Source of the DNA: Fulvia fulva
Taxonomy: Eukaryota; Ascomycota; Dothideomycetes; Mycosphaerellales; Mycosphaerellaceae
Length of the DNA: 64,000 nucleotides
Direction of reading: 5' to 3'
NCBI RefSeq assembly: GCF_020509005.1
Contig: NC_063021.1
Span: 310,001-374,000 of the forward strand
Below the pieces are notes generated by a model. The model was not told the origin of the DNA. It ran no database searches and saw only the letters and a program-made list of their open reading frames with translations. Positions 46,124 to 57,282 of this stretch are shown here, in pieces (the stretch's first letter is position 1; every line of letters starts with the position of its first letter). The translations under genes were made by a program, and so were the position numbers.

Positions 46124-46670
46124 CCATCATATGGGACATGCTGCCATTCACCTTCGTCCCCCCGTATATTCAATGGCAGTACAGCGTTGATGCTGCCACG
46201 TTTCCGCACCGCCGTCGACCCCGCTACAAAGATGTGCGGCTTTCCGGATTGCCAGGATAGCGGAACGCCGTAGTACTTCGCAATGGCTTCATCGTCGTGC
46301 GCCGCATCGAGGACATCTAGACACGGCGTGGTCCCGTAAAGACAGGTTTCCGGTATCATTGCACTCCCGACACATGTTGAGATGTCGATGCGGTCGGACC
46401 TTGGCCGAAGAACAGCGGATGGATGAATCGCAGAACAGTGATGGGTCTCGTCAGCATTCTATGTGTATCTGAACGATGCCTTGTCGCAGACGTCGCAGAA
46501 CAAAGCACGACACACAATAATGGCTGTCACCAGATCCGGCGCTGCCAGAACAACAAAGGAATCCATAGCCCGAGTCACAGGTAGAACGTCTCCCGCGAAG
46601 AAAAAATCCGTAGCTGTGAACAGTATCCGCAGTCAATTGTACCTCTCCAGGACGAGCGATAACAGGCAAT
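45673..46670. promoter_or_regulatory. Divergent promoter region between SNF2 gene and kinase-like gene 1
   Basis: The two flanking genes start in opposite directions, so this 1-kb spacer must hold both promoters. It contains the trinucleotide repeat at 46,071-46,130. A long plus-strand frame across it (45,340-46,260) owes its length partly to that repeat and overlaps the SNF2 coding sequence; I do not regard it as a gene. Confidence 0.5.
46071..46130 (+). repeat. (CAT)20 microsatellite
   Basis: There are twenty CAT units with one interruption (CAC) near the right end. It lies in the shared upstream region of two divergent genes and is likely to vary in length between strains. Confidence 0.9.
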
Positions 46671-48813
46671 ATGGACGACGACCCCATGGACTTGGACTAC
46701 AACAATGGCGGGGATCAACGCAGAGGCAGAAAGCGTAAGAACGCCAGTCGCGACGAGGAGAATGACAGGAGAACGAGGCGCGAGGAGAAGAGACGTAAGC
46801 AAGAGGAGCGTGAGGAGCAGGCGCGACAAGAAAGAGAGATCCAGAACCGAAGGATATTCATTGAATTTGGAACCGCACATCTCATGAACGGAGTCTACAT
46901 CGGTCAGCCCATTGAAAGATACGTTACGCTAAGTACAGCAGAGCAATCCGAGCTGCTCAACGGGGAGTGGGACTCCTTCCAAGAAGAAGACAGGACGTAT
47001 TTCGGTCCAGAAATGTCCAATCTGCTGGACCTACAACGGTTGCTAGATGAAGCCTGCTCGACCGTCGACACATGTAGAGCCAAATGGATTGACTTAGCAG
47101 AGAAAGATACCAACTGGCTAAAATATCTCGACCTCTACGACACTGCCTTACACGATGCAATTATCGCTTGCGACAATTTCACGGAACTTGTCGTAGAACT
47201 CATCGACTGGTACAACAACAAACCAAACTCCGTTTTCCTCGAAAACCTCCGCTGGCACAATGACCTGTGGCGCGGAAAGAGATTCACCATGTACGCTGAT
47301 ATGCTCATCTTTCGGCGCGAGAAGCTGTATCCCGCGAAACGCAAGACTCCAGGTCGCAAGCAAGATGATGGCGCCGTACCCGAAGAAGAATTTGACGAAT
47401 ACAAAGATCGCTCGGAAGCCAGGGCGACGATTATCCCTACACTGCCGCCCATAATATTTCCACTTGGTGACATGGCCGCCGTGCATTGGACTTGCGTCGA
47501 TCGCATAGGACAGGTTGGAGGGCAAAACATAGGCGTCGACATTCTGCTCGGAGTGGACGCTTCCGGAAGAATCGTTGAGCGCAAAGTCCGCAAGCATATT
47601 TCGATGGTGGACGAATGGAAAACTCCCAAATTCTGGCATGGAGACTTTGAAGGAGATCCGGACGAGCTTTACCCGCGAGAGTACCTGGCGCAGCGACTGA
47701 TGAGCCAGAAGGAAGCGAGATTTGTGGTCAAGGCAGTAGGCCGGCCGCGTTACGATGGCATTGACGAGGTTGTGCAGATATACATGGAGTGAGTACAGTA
47801 CCTGAAGCTTTGCGTCGATAGCTGCTGACATTTTCCAGATATGCTCTGCACGGCGACCTTGACGATGCTCTGCGACTGCATCAAGCAGTCAACACTAAGA
47901 TGCCTGAAGCGTTCCTCTGGCTGCTCTTGCAGGCGCTCGTCGAGACCGTGTACATCATGAAATACGGCTACCTCAAAGACGGTCAGAAGAAACCGCAGAA
48001 TTGGCTCGAGATCGTACACCGCGATCTAAAGCCAGGCAATGTGTTCCTGGACCAGAGAGATCCCGGGCATTTCCCAATGTACCCAAGGCCCAAGTCCGTA
48101 CTCCCCGCTGCCCCGACCAGACACGATTGAATGCTGACGCCCTACAGAGTCGCTGACTATGGCCTATGCCTTCTCACTAACGCCGACGACCCCTGCAATC
48201 CCAAGGTCACCACTGGCGGTGGCACTCCAGGCTACCAGCCACCTGAGACAATCCGGTTCATTGATCCTGTGAACGAAAAACGGGTTGACGATCACAACCA
48301 GATCCTCTCACCTTGTAATGGTACGTCACTCCCTCTCCAGCTCCCAGCCCTCCTGTAAAGACAACACATCACTAACAACCCCCAGTCTGGGGCATCGGCG
48401 CAATCCTCTACGCTCTCATGACCCTCCAATCCCTCGACGACGCCCCACCCCCGGAGCATCAACTCCCCTACTGCACAACCGCCACCGCACCCGACTTCGG
48501 CCCCTTCACCTACGCCGTTGCCGGCGACGTGACAAAAAAATGGGGTGCCGGCGCATACACGAAGCCTCTCATAGACATCGTGCAAACGTGTCTGGACTTC
48601 GATCCGGAGAAGAGGGGAAGCATCGAGACTTGGAAGGAGACTATTAAGGATCAAATCAATCGGTATCCGTATTATAGATTGAATGCTGGACAGCGGGTGG
48701 GGGATGATGTTACGCCGAAGTTGAGGACTTTGGAGGAGAGGGCGGCGTATAGGGATCAGATGGTCTGTCCGCCGGTGTGGAGGGATTCGGAGGGGAATGT
48801 GGTGGAGGTTTAG
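46671..48813 (+). CDS. Kinase-like gene 1 of a five-gene cluster (intact)
   Basis: Model: exons 46,671-47,788, 47,839-48,093, 48,148-48,320 and 48,386-48,813 (introns of 50, 54 and 65 bp), 657 residues. Residues 1-60 are acidic then very Lys/Arg-rich, probably a nuclear localisation signal. Residues 60-280 form a region I do not recognise. The kinase domain starts near 282 with GGQNIGVDILLGVD, where a strict Gly-loop is not evident; RIVERKVRKHI carries candidate ATP-binding lysines and LYPREYLAQRL a candidate helix-C Glu. HRDLKPGN lies at about 433-440, DYG in place of DFG at 461-463, and GTPGYQPPE in place of APE near 481-489. Introns fall at ME/Y, PK/V and N/V, shared with genes 2 and 4. 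Substrate and role are unknown. Confidence 0.85.
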
Positions 48814-49072
48814 TGGGGGCTGATGGGGTGCTTGGATGGATGGCGGTTGTGGATTATGTCGCCGATGTACAACGTTGTAGGCAGTCAAAAGACAAAGCAC
48901 AAAGCACAATAAGAGAGCCTACCGAATCCGGACTTGCGCTGGACTGAACAAAGAGACTTTCGTTCCCGAGTCCAGACGGACTTCGTGATGATCTGTCGCG
49001 TGTTGGCACATATCTGTAGCACCAGAGCAAAACTGTCAGAGCCATACTATCCGCAGCCACTAGTACAACATC
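48814..49072. other. Spacer between kinase-like genes 1 and 2
   Basis: This is 259 bp without a gene and should contain the gene 1 terminator and whatever remains of the gene 2 promoter. Confidence 0.3.
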
Positions 49073-49227
49073 ATGGACGACGATATCTCAGACGACGCTA
49101 TGGATGTGGATGAAGGTAATAACTCAGGCGATAATAATGACACAGACAATGAGATGGACGTGGATGAGGAAGACAGTTCGCAAGTCATCATCGACGAAGA
49201 CTGGTACATTGAGTTTGCGACGCACGT
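49073..49227 (+). pseudogene. Orphan 5' fragment of kinase-like gene 2
   Basis: The ATG at 49,073 opens an acidic reading frame (MDDDISDDAMDVDEG) that resembles the start of gene 1 and ends with a block WYIEFATHVE comparable to gene 1's IFIEFGTAHL. The frame then hits a TGA. Directly afterwards the sequence resumes at the kinase-domain start, so about 220 codons present in gene 1 have been deleted. Confidence 0.55.
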
Positions 49228-49259
49228 GGAAGTGTGCTGAGACGATTCAATAGGGTGCA

Positions 49260-50502
49260 ATGAACCGGGGTGTTCATGTCTTGATGGGCCTAGATCAACA
49301 CCAGACAATCGTGGAACGGATGGCAAGAAAGCACATCCAACAGCCTGTGAAGACCGATCCAAGATCTTGGCGAGGGGACCTGGGAGGAGAGGGGAGGATA
49401 CTGCCGCAGGAGTACGTCGCACAGCGGTTGATGAGTCACGAAGATGCGCAATACGTGATCAAGAACGTCGCTGCATACCGATACACCGAGGAGACGAGGA
49501 TTGCCAGAATCTACATGGAGTAAGTATTGACGTGATTTAGCTGCAATACCAGTGAGATTGTCGGCCTTGCTTACCACGAGATCCAGGTACGCACCACATG
49601 GCGATCTCCACGACCTCCTAAAACTGCACCAACAAGCTCAAAGGCGTGTAACTGAGCCCTTCCTCTGGGTAGTCTTCCGCGCTCTTATCGAATCTGCTTT
49701 CATCATGAAGTACGGCTCCTTGGACAAGAAAAGCAAGCCGAAGGACTGGCTTGAGATAGTGCATCGAGATCTCAAGCCTTCAAACATCCTACTGAGCACC
49801 AACGACTCCGGCCATTTCAACATGTATCCGAGACCGAAGTAATTCATTCCTACGACCTTTCAAGAGTCCCCAGGCTGACGCTTCACAGACTCTCTGACTT
49901 TGGACTGTCCATTCTGACCTCCGAGGATGACACCTGCAACCCCTATCTGTACGTCGGCGCCAGTACTCAAGGATATCTTGCACCAGAGCAGAAACTCTTT
50001 CATGATCCCGTCAGCACCAAATACGTGGATGATGATGAGATGTTGTACCCATGTAATAGTAAGTTCGCTCCACGAAGCACTGCTGCATTGCACTAACTAA
50101 AGCCTCCCAGTCTGGGCCATCGGAGCGGTCATGTATGCACTGATGACATTGACCACACTGGACTCGAGCACACCTGACCGTCAGCTACCGTACCACGTAA
50201 CAACAGATCCTCCGACTGGCAGAGAGTTCGAACTCGATTTACGATCCAAGGTCGACGCCAAGTGGCCAGGCCTTCCGTACAGCGTCGAGCTGATGCACTA
50301 TGTGCAGCGATGCTTGAGATTCCAAGTGCGTGATAGGTATACGGCTGACGAACTACTGGAAATCTGTCAGATCAGGTTCGCCAAGTCAAGGCTGCTCAAC
50401 GACTTGTTCAGTGGTATACCGCGAGATAAGCCGCCGAGGCGGGTGCTGCACAAGCCGGAGACGCAAGCGTATCGTCTGGGTTTGATCTATCAGCCTGGAT
50501 AA
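49260..50502 (+). CDS. Kinase-like gene 2, lacking the N-terminal region
   Basis: Model: exons 49,260-49,519, 49,587-49,838, 49,889-50,058 and 50,111-50,502 (introns of 67, 50 and 52 bp), 357 residues. The protein starts within the kinase domain (MNRGVHVLMGLDQHQTIVER), aligning without gaps to gene 1's GGQNIGVDILLGVDASGRIVER. It keeps HRDLKPSN, a canonical DFG (LSDFGLSIL) and GYLAPE. All three introns match gene 1. Since the N-terminal region was deleted and the original ATG is now separated by a stop, it is either a recently truncated kinase or a pseudogene whose 3' part has not yet decayed. The internal ATG at 49,260 is the only available start. Confidence 0.65.
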
Positions 50503-50901
50503 AGTCATGGGGGTTAAACGGCTTCGTTTGCTATGTGCAGTGTTAGCTGAGCAAGAAAAATATGGATGTCCAGTCAGAAATCCAAGCGTGACATGTGTCT
50601 AGCGGCAGTTGGATCCATCCAGCCCCTTCAGACTCTTATTCATGTCGTCCTCCTGCTTCGAAGCGAGACTAACTCGCTACCGCTACATTCCTAGAGGTGT
50701 TGCACAATTGCTAGTGAGTCTGTAGCAATCGAAGCGTCACTTGTACCGCAAACAACCCGCTTCAGGCCATACGTTGCTCGATCACTCCGGTACACTGAAG
50801 TCATCACTTTGCGTTGTGTATACATCGAAGCGGTCAATCGAGGAAGCTTGATTGAAGCGCTCGTTGCAGTCATCCCTACCCGCTTCAATCTGCGAAATAT
50901 C
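50503..50901. other. Tail-to-tail junction of the kinase-like cluster
   Basis: Genes 2 (plus) and 3 (minus) converge here. No gene is visible; both 3' ends and terminators should lie in this 399-bp stretch. Confidence 0.4.
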
Positions 50902-52720
50902 TCACCTCCTCCCACGCCCAAGGCCCAGCCCAACCTTCGGCGGCCAACACATCCCTAACTTCCACTCCTCCCGCTCCTGTTCCCAGCATAACCCTCCTTC
51001 AAAGGCCCACCCCCTGCTCGCGTTCTTGAACCCCTCATTATCCCTCATCTCAGTATCAATCCACTCTTTCAACTCCTCAACCGCAGGCCTCGCCTCTGGC
51101 AGAAAGTTCATACAACTCTGCACCGCATGTCTCAACGCAGCATTGTAAGTCCTGAGATGGCCCCATCGTTTTCTGAGATCGTCATCGAGGTTCCGCTCGA
51201 ATTCGTCCCCCTTCGCTTTCTCTTTACCTGCGTTGACATAGTAAGGGAGCGCTTCGACTTCGTACAGCGAGAGGTCGTTGAGCGTCATCATGGTGTACAT
51301 GACGGCACCAATGGCCCAGATGTTGCAGGGTGAGAGGATAGGGAAGTTATCGACTGGCTTGTTGGTCACCGGGTCATACATGCTGGATTGCTCGGGGGCA
51401 TCATAGCCTGAGGTTCCGACGGTGTTGTAGAACGATGGATTGAGTGGATCATCCTTGTGTGTCAAAGTCGCCAAGCCGTAGTCTGCGAGTTTCGGTGTTG
51501 GGAAGCATGGGAAGTGGTTTTCGTTCGGGAGCGTGAGGAAGATATTCGCCGGCTTCAGGTCTTTATGTACGATTTCTAGCCAATTGGATGGTGCTCGGGC
51601 TTTGGGATGCGTGAAGTTCTTCTTCATGATCATAGCTGTCTCGATCAGGCTTTGGAAGACAAGCATGATGAAGGTTTCGGGTATGGGATGTCCTGTCTCT
51701 ATGTGGGCGTCTATGACCTTCTCGAGGTCACCGCAAGGTGCAAATCTAGTTCAAATCAGCAAGTCAACTCCTCCCTCCATCTGAGCAAGACAATACGTAC
51801 TCAAGATACAGATGGAACATCTGTCGATCCGTCTGCAACACCGGCTCAGACGTGGTCTGCAGAGCAAACCGTGCTTCTGCCGACTGACCAACTGTCGTCT
51901 GCGTGACGTACTCCATAGGGTAGAGTTCATCGTTCTGAAAGTACCACCACTTATGCGGCGAGCCCCAATTTTCACCTTCATGGTGCACAATTTTCTGTAC
52001 CCTTCTGTCCACTATCCTACCATCCCAGGCAACACCAAGACACACTTCTGTCCCTTCGTTCTGGCAGCCAGTATTGTCCAAAATGATATGATGCCATTTT
52101 ACAACATCTGGGTGTATTGGAGTGCACGGGTGTCGTAGGGCAGGACCAGGCATACTGCGTTGCTGCTCATAGGCCTGACGTTTCATTCTATCGAACTCGC
52201 CCCTGGTGTGCTTCCTGGGTGCTTTCCTTCCTGGGGATCTACGCTTCAAGCTGTGAACGGTCTCTCGTATTTTGGCTGCTTCATCCTCCAGATCTTTCTG
52301 TCCAGCTTTGGCAGTCTTCTGCAAATATCGAATGCCTCGGAGTAGGAAAGAGCCCGGAGGAGCCATAAGAGCGTATGTTCGTTCGAGGTCGTTGATTCCT
52401 GAGACATACTCCTTGTACGTGAGTAGCTGTTGGCTCAAGTCGTTGTCATAGACATCAAGATTCCACAAGCGATCATTCAACGTCGAGTTCACAGTCTTCT
52501 TGACGTTCTGTCGGTCGATTTGGAGACGTCCAGCCACAGTGCTCCGCGTAGGTGAGACAACCGAGATCCATGACATGCATTTGTCAATGGCTGCTTCCTC
52601 ATCACGAGTTCTGCCCCACCACTCTTGTGCTGCCGCAACATCTTGGGCTCCTGTAGCATCATCCCCGATCACGAACCGAAGGAAATCTTCTCCTGGCTCC
52701 TTGTCGATTCCCAAGCCCAT
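50902..52720 (-). CDS. Kinase-like gene 3 (intact, two introns lost)
   Basis: Model: exon 1 52,720-51,801, one intron of 55 bp (51,746-51,800), exon 2 51,745-50,902; 587 residues. The N-terminal region (about 1-225) begins MGLGIDKEPGEDFLRFV, comparable to genes 4 and 5, and contains the motif PGRK also found in genes 1, 4 and 5. The kinase domain has GCQNEGTEVCLGV, then RIVDRRVQKIV, HKDLKPAN (367-374; HKD in place of HRD), DYG (395-397) and GTSGYDAPE. Only the ME/Y-site intron is present; the PK/V and N/V introns of its relatives are missing cleanly. The frame stays open for about 32 codons upstream of the ATG but offers no earlier ATG. Confidence 0.85.
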
Positions 52721-53087
52721 GAGGTCTTCTGCCTCTTCGTTCTCTTCTTCTGGTTTTCCTGCTAGTTTATCTTCGTCGTTGCTTTTGGGGTCTTCCGAAA
52801 TCGCAAATCGCGTCGTGCCTTCACACAGTCATGAAGCCCAGCAAAATGGCGCGAGGAGCAAAATCACCGCTCAGCGGTTCGAGGTCAAGTCCTGCTTTGT
52901 GCATCCCGGTGATGACCGGATCAGGCCAAACGCCAAGCGCTCCTTTGTCAAGATGGCAGACACACCATGGCTTTGTTCAGAGCTTCTTGAGCGTTGTGCG
53001 GCACGTTGATCAAAGTAGGATTCTGGTAACTGTATAAGCCTTCAAGGGTCAAAATGCTATACCTTCAAAGTATCACCTCGCCGACCA
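52721..53087. other. Spacer between kinase-like genes 3 and 4
   Basis: No separate gene is visible. It should include the gene 3 promoter and 5' region and the gene 4 terminator. The frame upstream of gene 3 codes for an acidic stretch, which may be a remnant of a longer N-terminus. Confidence 0.35.
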
Positions 53088-55116
53088 TCACACATCATCG
53101 ATATCCATATCCTCACTGCCATTGTTACTATCCTCCTCCATCTCCCCTTCCTCCATCTCCCCTTCCTCCTCATCCTCCTCAAAATCCGAACTATCCGGCT
53201 CACCCCGATTCGCCGCATCATTCCAGACCATGTGAATCTTATACCGATCTTTCTCCAGCTTATACAACACGGTCTTGGCATATGCCGTCATGATCCCACG
53301 ATTCAACTGTCGAAGATCCGAGCCAGGCTCGCTGAACACTCCATCGATCCAGTTCTTCAGATTCTCGATAGATGGTCGCTTACCAGGGTGGAACGCCAAG
53401 CAATCTTGCACCGCTTCACAGAGTCTCACACTGTAGTCTCCCGCGAGGTGTGGGTAGAGTTTGTAGCTAAAGTTTTCGTTGTCCTCGGAGTCGTCATCTT
53501 CGGGTAGGTCATCCCCTGCATCTTGGTCTCCCAGGCCGACTTGATCTGCGTCCACTCATTCAGCCATCTTTGTGTCATTATACCATACATGACTATGCCG
53601 ATGCCCCATACTACAGATGTCAGCAAGACGCCATCTGTCCGAGAAGAAGCACTCACCGTTACAAGCTGAGAGCATCTTCCAATTATCAACCACCTTGCCC
53701 GTCTCCGAGTCGATATACTTCATTCCTTCAGGTGGGTACCATCCATTAGTCCCATCGCCAACCCAAAAGTTAGGATTGAGAGGATCGTCCTCGCCGGTGA
53801 ATATTGCAAAGCCAAAGTCCGAGACCCTTCTTGAGCGTCAGTATAGGAAGCATTTGCGAATCATTCTTACATACCGGGGTCGCGGGTACTGCGGGAAGTG
53901 GTCATCAGCTTTAAGCCCAAGGACCACGTTACCCAGTTTCCAGTCTCGATGCACGATTTGTCGCCAGTCGTCTGGAGCAGCCCCATGAAGAACACCTTTC
54001 TTCAAGATAAGGGCGCTCTCGATCAGAGCTTGGAACAATAGCCATGCGAAAGCCTCCGGTACCTTTGTGCCTTGCCCCATGTGGGCATCCACCACGGTGT
54101 CGAGGTCGCCGTGTGGTGCGTACCTGTCACGATTAAATTAGTTCGATCCATGTAACCGAGACCTGCAGTACCTACTCCAAGTACAGTCGGTGCTCTCCGT
54201 TGCCAGAATCTGCCGGCTCAGCCAGCGTCTTGAGAATAAATCTCGCGTCATTGGCCTCAGATGCCACGACCTGAGTGGCATATTCTTTCAAGACCGGCAA
54301 CGTATCGCCAGACACCAGATCACCGACCCAGTCCCTCGGATCATCCATCCTTCTTGGTCTAATCCTCTTCTGCACTGCTCTTGTGATGATAGTACCATGT
54401 TGATCAACGCCGCACATCAGAGCGACGCCGGAATTCTGGCCCCCTTTGTCGTTGAAATACTTCAACTCCCACCGAATATTCACATCCTGGGAATCTTCGA
54501 TATATCGAAATAGTGGCGGTGTTGATGGATTTGGTATAGTCGGATGTTGGCTGGCTTGCCTCGCGGCTTCATCGAACAGTTCATCGACACCCGTCAATTC
54601 TTCCGCCTCAACCTTGCGTCCAGGCGTGTTACGAAGCAATTTGTGAAGCTCGTCCCGTCTCGCCTGATGGTGCTTCTGAGGCTGTGACCACTGGTTTGCA
54701 ACGAGTCGCCAGCTGTCCACACAAGCAATAAATGCCAGCGGCGGGAAGGACCATTGCTGCAGATCTGTCTTCAACACCCCAAGCATCGCCAGGAGTCTTT
54801 GAATTTGCTCCCGACTGCCGATGGCCCAGTCGTCCAGGTTGTCCAGAAGCTGCAGTCGTGCGGCATGAGCGTTCTTAGGAGGTCGGTTCAAGTCATACAC
54901 CTGGGCCGCAATGGCATTCTCGTATTCTGTTCGGTGGCCAGCGGCACCACGCATCTGGCTAATCTGCTCTAAGACGACATTTTGTCCATCTGTGGACATA
55001 CCCATCCATTCTTGATGCAGTGCTGCTCGAAGATGCTGTCTATGCTCCGGTCTGACCCACTTAATGCAGAAGCCGGCGAAATCTTCCTCGAGGATCGCCT
55101 CGAAATTCTGGGCCAT
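53088..55116 (-). CDS. Kinase-like gene 4, reading frame disrupted in the last exon
   Basis: Exons: 55,116-54,176, 54,123-53,875, 53,826-53,657, then from 53,610 (introns of 52, 48 and 46 bp at the same sites as gene 1). The protein begins MAQNFEAILEEDFAGFC. The kinase domain has GGQNSGVALMCGVD, HRDWKLGN at about 372-379 (Leu-Lys-Pro changed to Trp-Lys-Leu), DFG and GTNGWYPPE. After VWGIGIVMYGIMTQRWLNE the frame shifts between about 53,570 and 53,530; the conserved C-terminal part (LCEAVQDCLAFHPGKRPSIE) continues in another frame to 53,088. Either this is a one-base frameshift, making it a pseudogene, or a 38-nt intron (53,546-53,583) restores the frame at the cost of a conserved segment. The C-terminal tail is strongly acidic. 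Confidence 0.6.
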
Positions 55117-55401
55117 GATTGACTGAGTACTTTCCCGGGGTGTTTACCAAGTTGAGCGCAGAGACCGAATCGTCCATGGCACATTTTCGCGTGCCAGACT
55201 CGAGGCCATGTCCTTTGTTCGTGGGACGATGCCGGATTTGAGAGTTCCTTTGTCGGCTTGGACAAAGGTATAGCTGATTCCTGCCACTTGGCGAACACAA
55301 AAAGAGCTGGAGACAAGAGGTCGTTCATCAATCGTGTTGAAAAATCGTTGGCAAAATCATTGCGCAGGGCATCACATCTTGTCAAAGATATCGCAACACC
55401 C

Positions 55402-57282
55402 TCACCTCCCATTACTGCCGCCTCCATTGTTCAACATCACCCCAGGCAACGCACCCACAAACTTCACATTGATCTTCGCCCTCGCCATCTCCATCTTATG
55501 CAACAAATGGCCTCCAAAAACATTGCCTCCCTCACTAGCTGTATGTCGCGTGGGATCTGCCAACATCTGCTGTTCGACCCAATCCTTCAGGAAATCCACA
55601 TTCGGCCGATTCTTCGGCTTGAAGCTCAAACACGATTGCACCATAGTTTTCAACGTCGGATCATAGTTCGCGTTCGCAGGTAGATCCGCTTCCAGGTCGT
55701 ATTCTAGTCGAGTTCCAGTGCTGGGAGGTTGGGTGCCTTTGTTGATATCTTTCAGGGTCATGAGCTGGTACATAACAGCTCAGATGCCCCAGACGTTGGT
55801 ATGTGATATGAGGGGAAAGTCGTCGACGAGTTTTCCGGTGACTCCGTCGGCATGAGCGTCTTGCTCGGGGGCGAGGAAGCCGCGTGTACCTCCGCCGTGG
55901 CACCAGAGTAGCGGGTTCACAGTGTCTTTCGGGGTGGTGAGGAAAGCGCAGCCAAAGTCGCCAAGTCTGTGAAGTATCGTCAGTATTTACTCGCATAAGA
56001 TACATGAAGTCCAGACATACTTGGGTCGTGGATACAGCTTAAAGTGCTCCTCATGCGGTAGATCCAAGAAGACGTTGCGCGGTTTGAGGTCGCAGTGCAC
56101 AATCTCCATCCAGTCCGCTCTCGATGCGACATCTTGATCCGAGTTCCCTCGCTTCATGACCACGGCAGCCTCTATCAGAGCCTGGAACACCAACCATAGA
56201 AACAGCTCCGGCACCGCAATTCTCGCCTTCCTGTGCGCATCAAAGACATCCCACAAATCTCCATTGGCAGCAAACTCCATCATCATGTGGTAGCTAAGCT
56301 GATGAGGGTTGAGCTCAACATCAGCCAAGATTTTTGGGACGAAGCGTGATCCTGGCGCTCCTCCAACCAGACGATGCGACACATACTCGGTTGGCAGCAT
56401 GTTATGACCGTTCCGCAGGTCTCCTCTCCAGAATTTGACATTGCCCCATTGTCGATCAGACTGCAATGTATCTTTCCGCACCATCCTCATCTTGATCATT
56501 CGAGTGGTAGAGTCCACGCCAACCATGAGTGTAGCTTTGCTCATACCGCCTTGGAAATGATGAACTGGCGCCCACTTGATCGTGTCGTCAAACACGGAGG
56601 GTAGTGGCTCGAATGCTGGGATCTTCTTCACCTCTTCGATGGCCACTCGTTGGATCTGATCTCTAACTTGCGGGTGCAATTTACTCATAGGCCAAGGCAC
56701 CTTCCTGCCCGGACACACTCGCACAGCATCGTCAAACTCGTCTTTCACCTCGTACTTGCTTTGAACAGCATCCTGCAGCCTTGTGTTGTACTCCGTTAAC
56801 CATCTACCCAGAGCTATCAAAATCGGTGACCTGGTAGTTCTGTCCAAATGGGCCTGATGAGCCCGTGAGGCACGTCCGAGGGCTTCAAAGGCAATATGGC
56901 ATGTTTCCACCAACAGCAACGCGGCACCGTGCACTTTGTCTAACCGGTTGGCTCTCTGAACGATAGTCCGGTCTGGATTTCTCCGAATGTAGTCGCTTCC
57001 ATCTTCGGCGGTCTGTAGCTGGTGGTAGTAGTGCCTTTCTGCATCATTGACGGCGATGACGGTCTCATCTAGAATTGCCAAATGCGCCGAGGGCTGGGCC
57101 AGGTATTCGGTGGTGAGCAAGGAAATTTCCCGATCTGTGCCAGGTCAGAGACTTGGCTGTTGCAGAGTCCACATAGGTGACTCTTCGATCCTCATACCTT
57201 TGACAGCCTGACCTCCGATCATTCGCTCCACGGCGAATTGGATGAAATCATCGAGCTTTCCATTGGGCATCGAGGGTGCCAT
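55402..57282 (-). pseudogene. Kinase-like gene 5 with in-frame stop
   Basis: Exons: 57,282-57,198, 57,134-56,021, then 55,966-55,402 (introns of 63 and 54 bp). The first exon encodes MAPSMPNGKLDDFIQFAVER and joins in frame to the large exon. The kinase domain has GMSKATLMVGVDSTTRM, HCDLKPRN at 375-382 (Arg of HRD replaced by Cys), DFG and GTRGFLAPE. A TGA at 55,780-55,782 interrupts the conserved WGIGAVMY motif (WGI-stop-AVMY) after 461 codons, while the following about 125 codons are still intact and homologous. The ME/F and N/V introns are absent, the PK/L intron is present, and an extra intron exists near the N-terminus. The stop replaces a Gly codon, probably GGA to TGA, which is not a RIP change. 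Confidence 0.7.

Noticed and set aside
45340..46260. 306-codon plus-strand frame across the divergent promoter
   Set aside because: It overlaps the N-terminal coding sequence of the SNF2 gene, includes the translated CAT repeat as a poly-Ile run, and has no domain.
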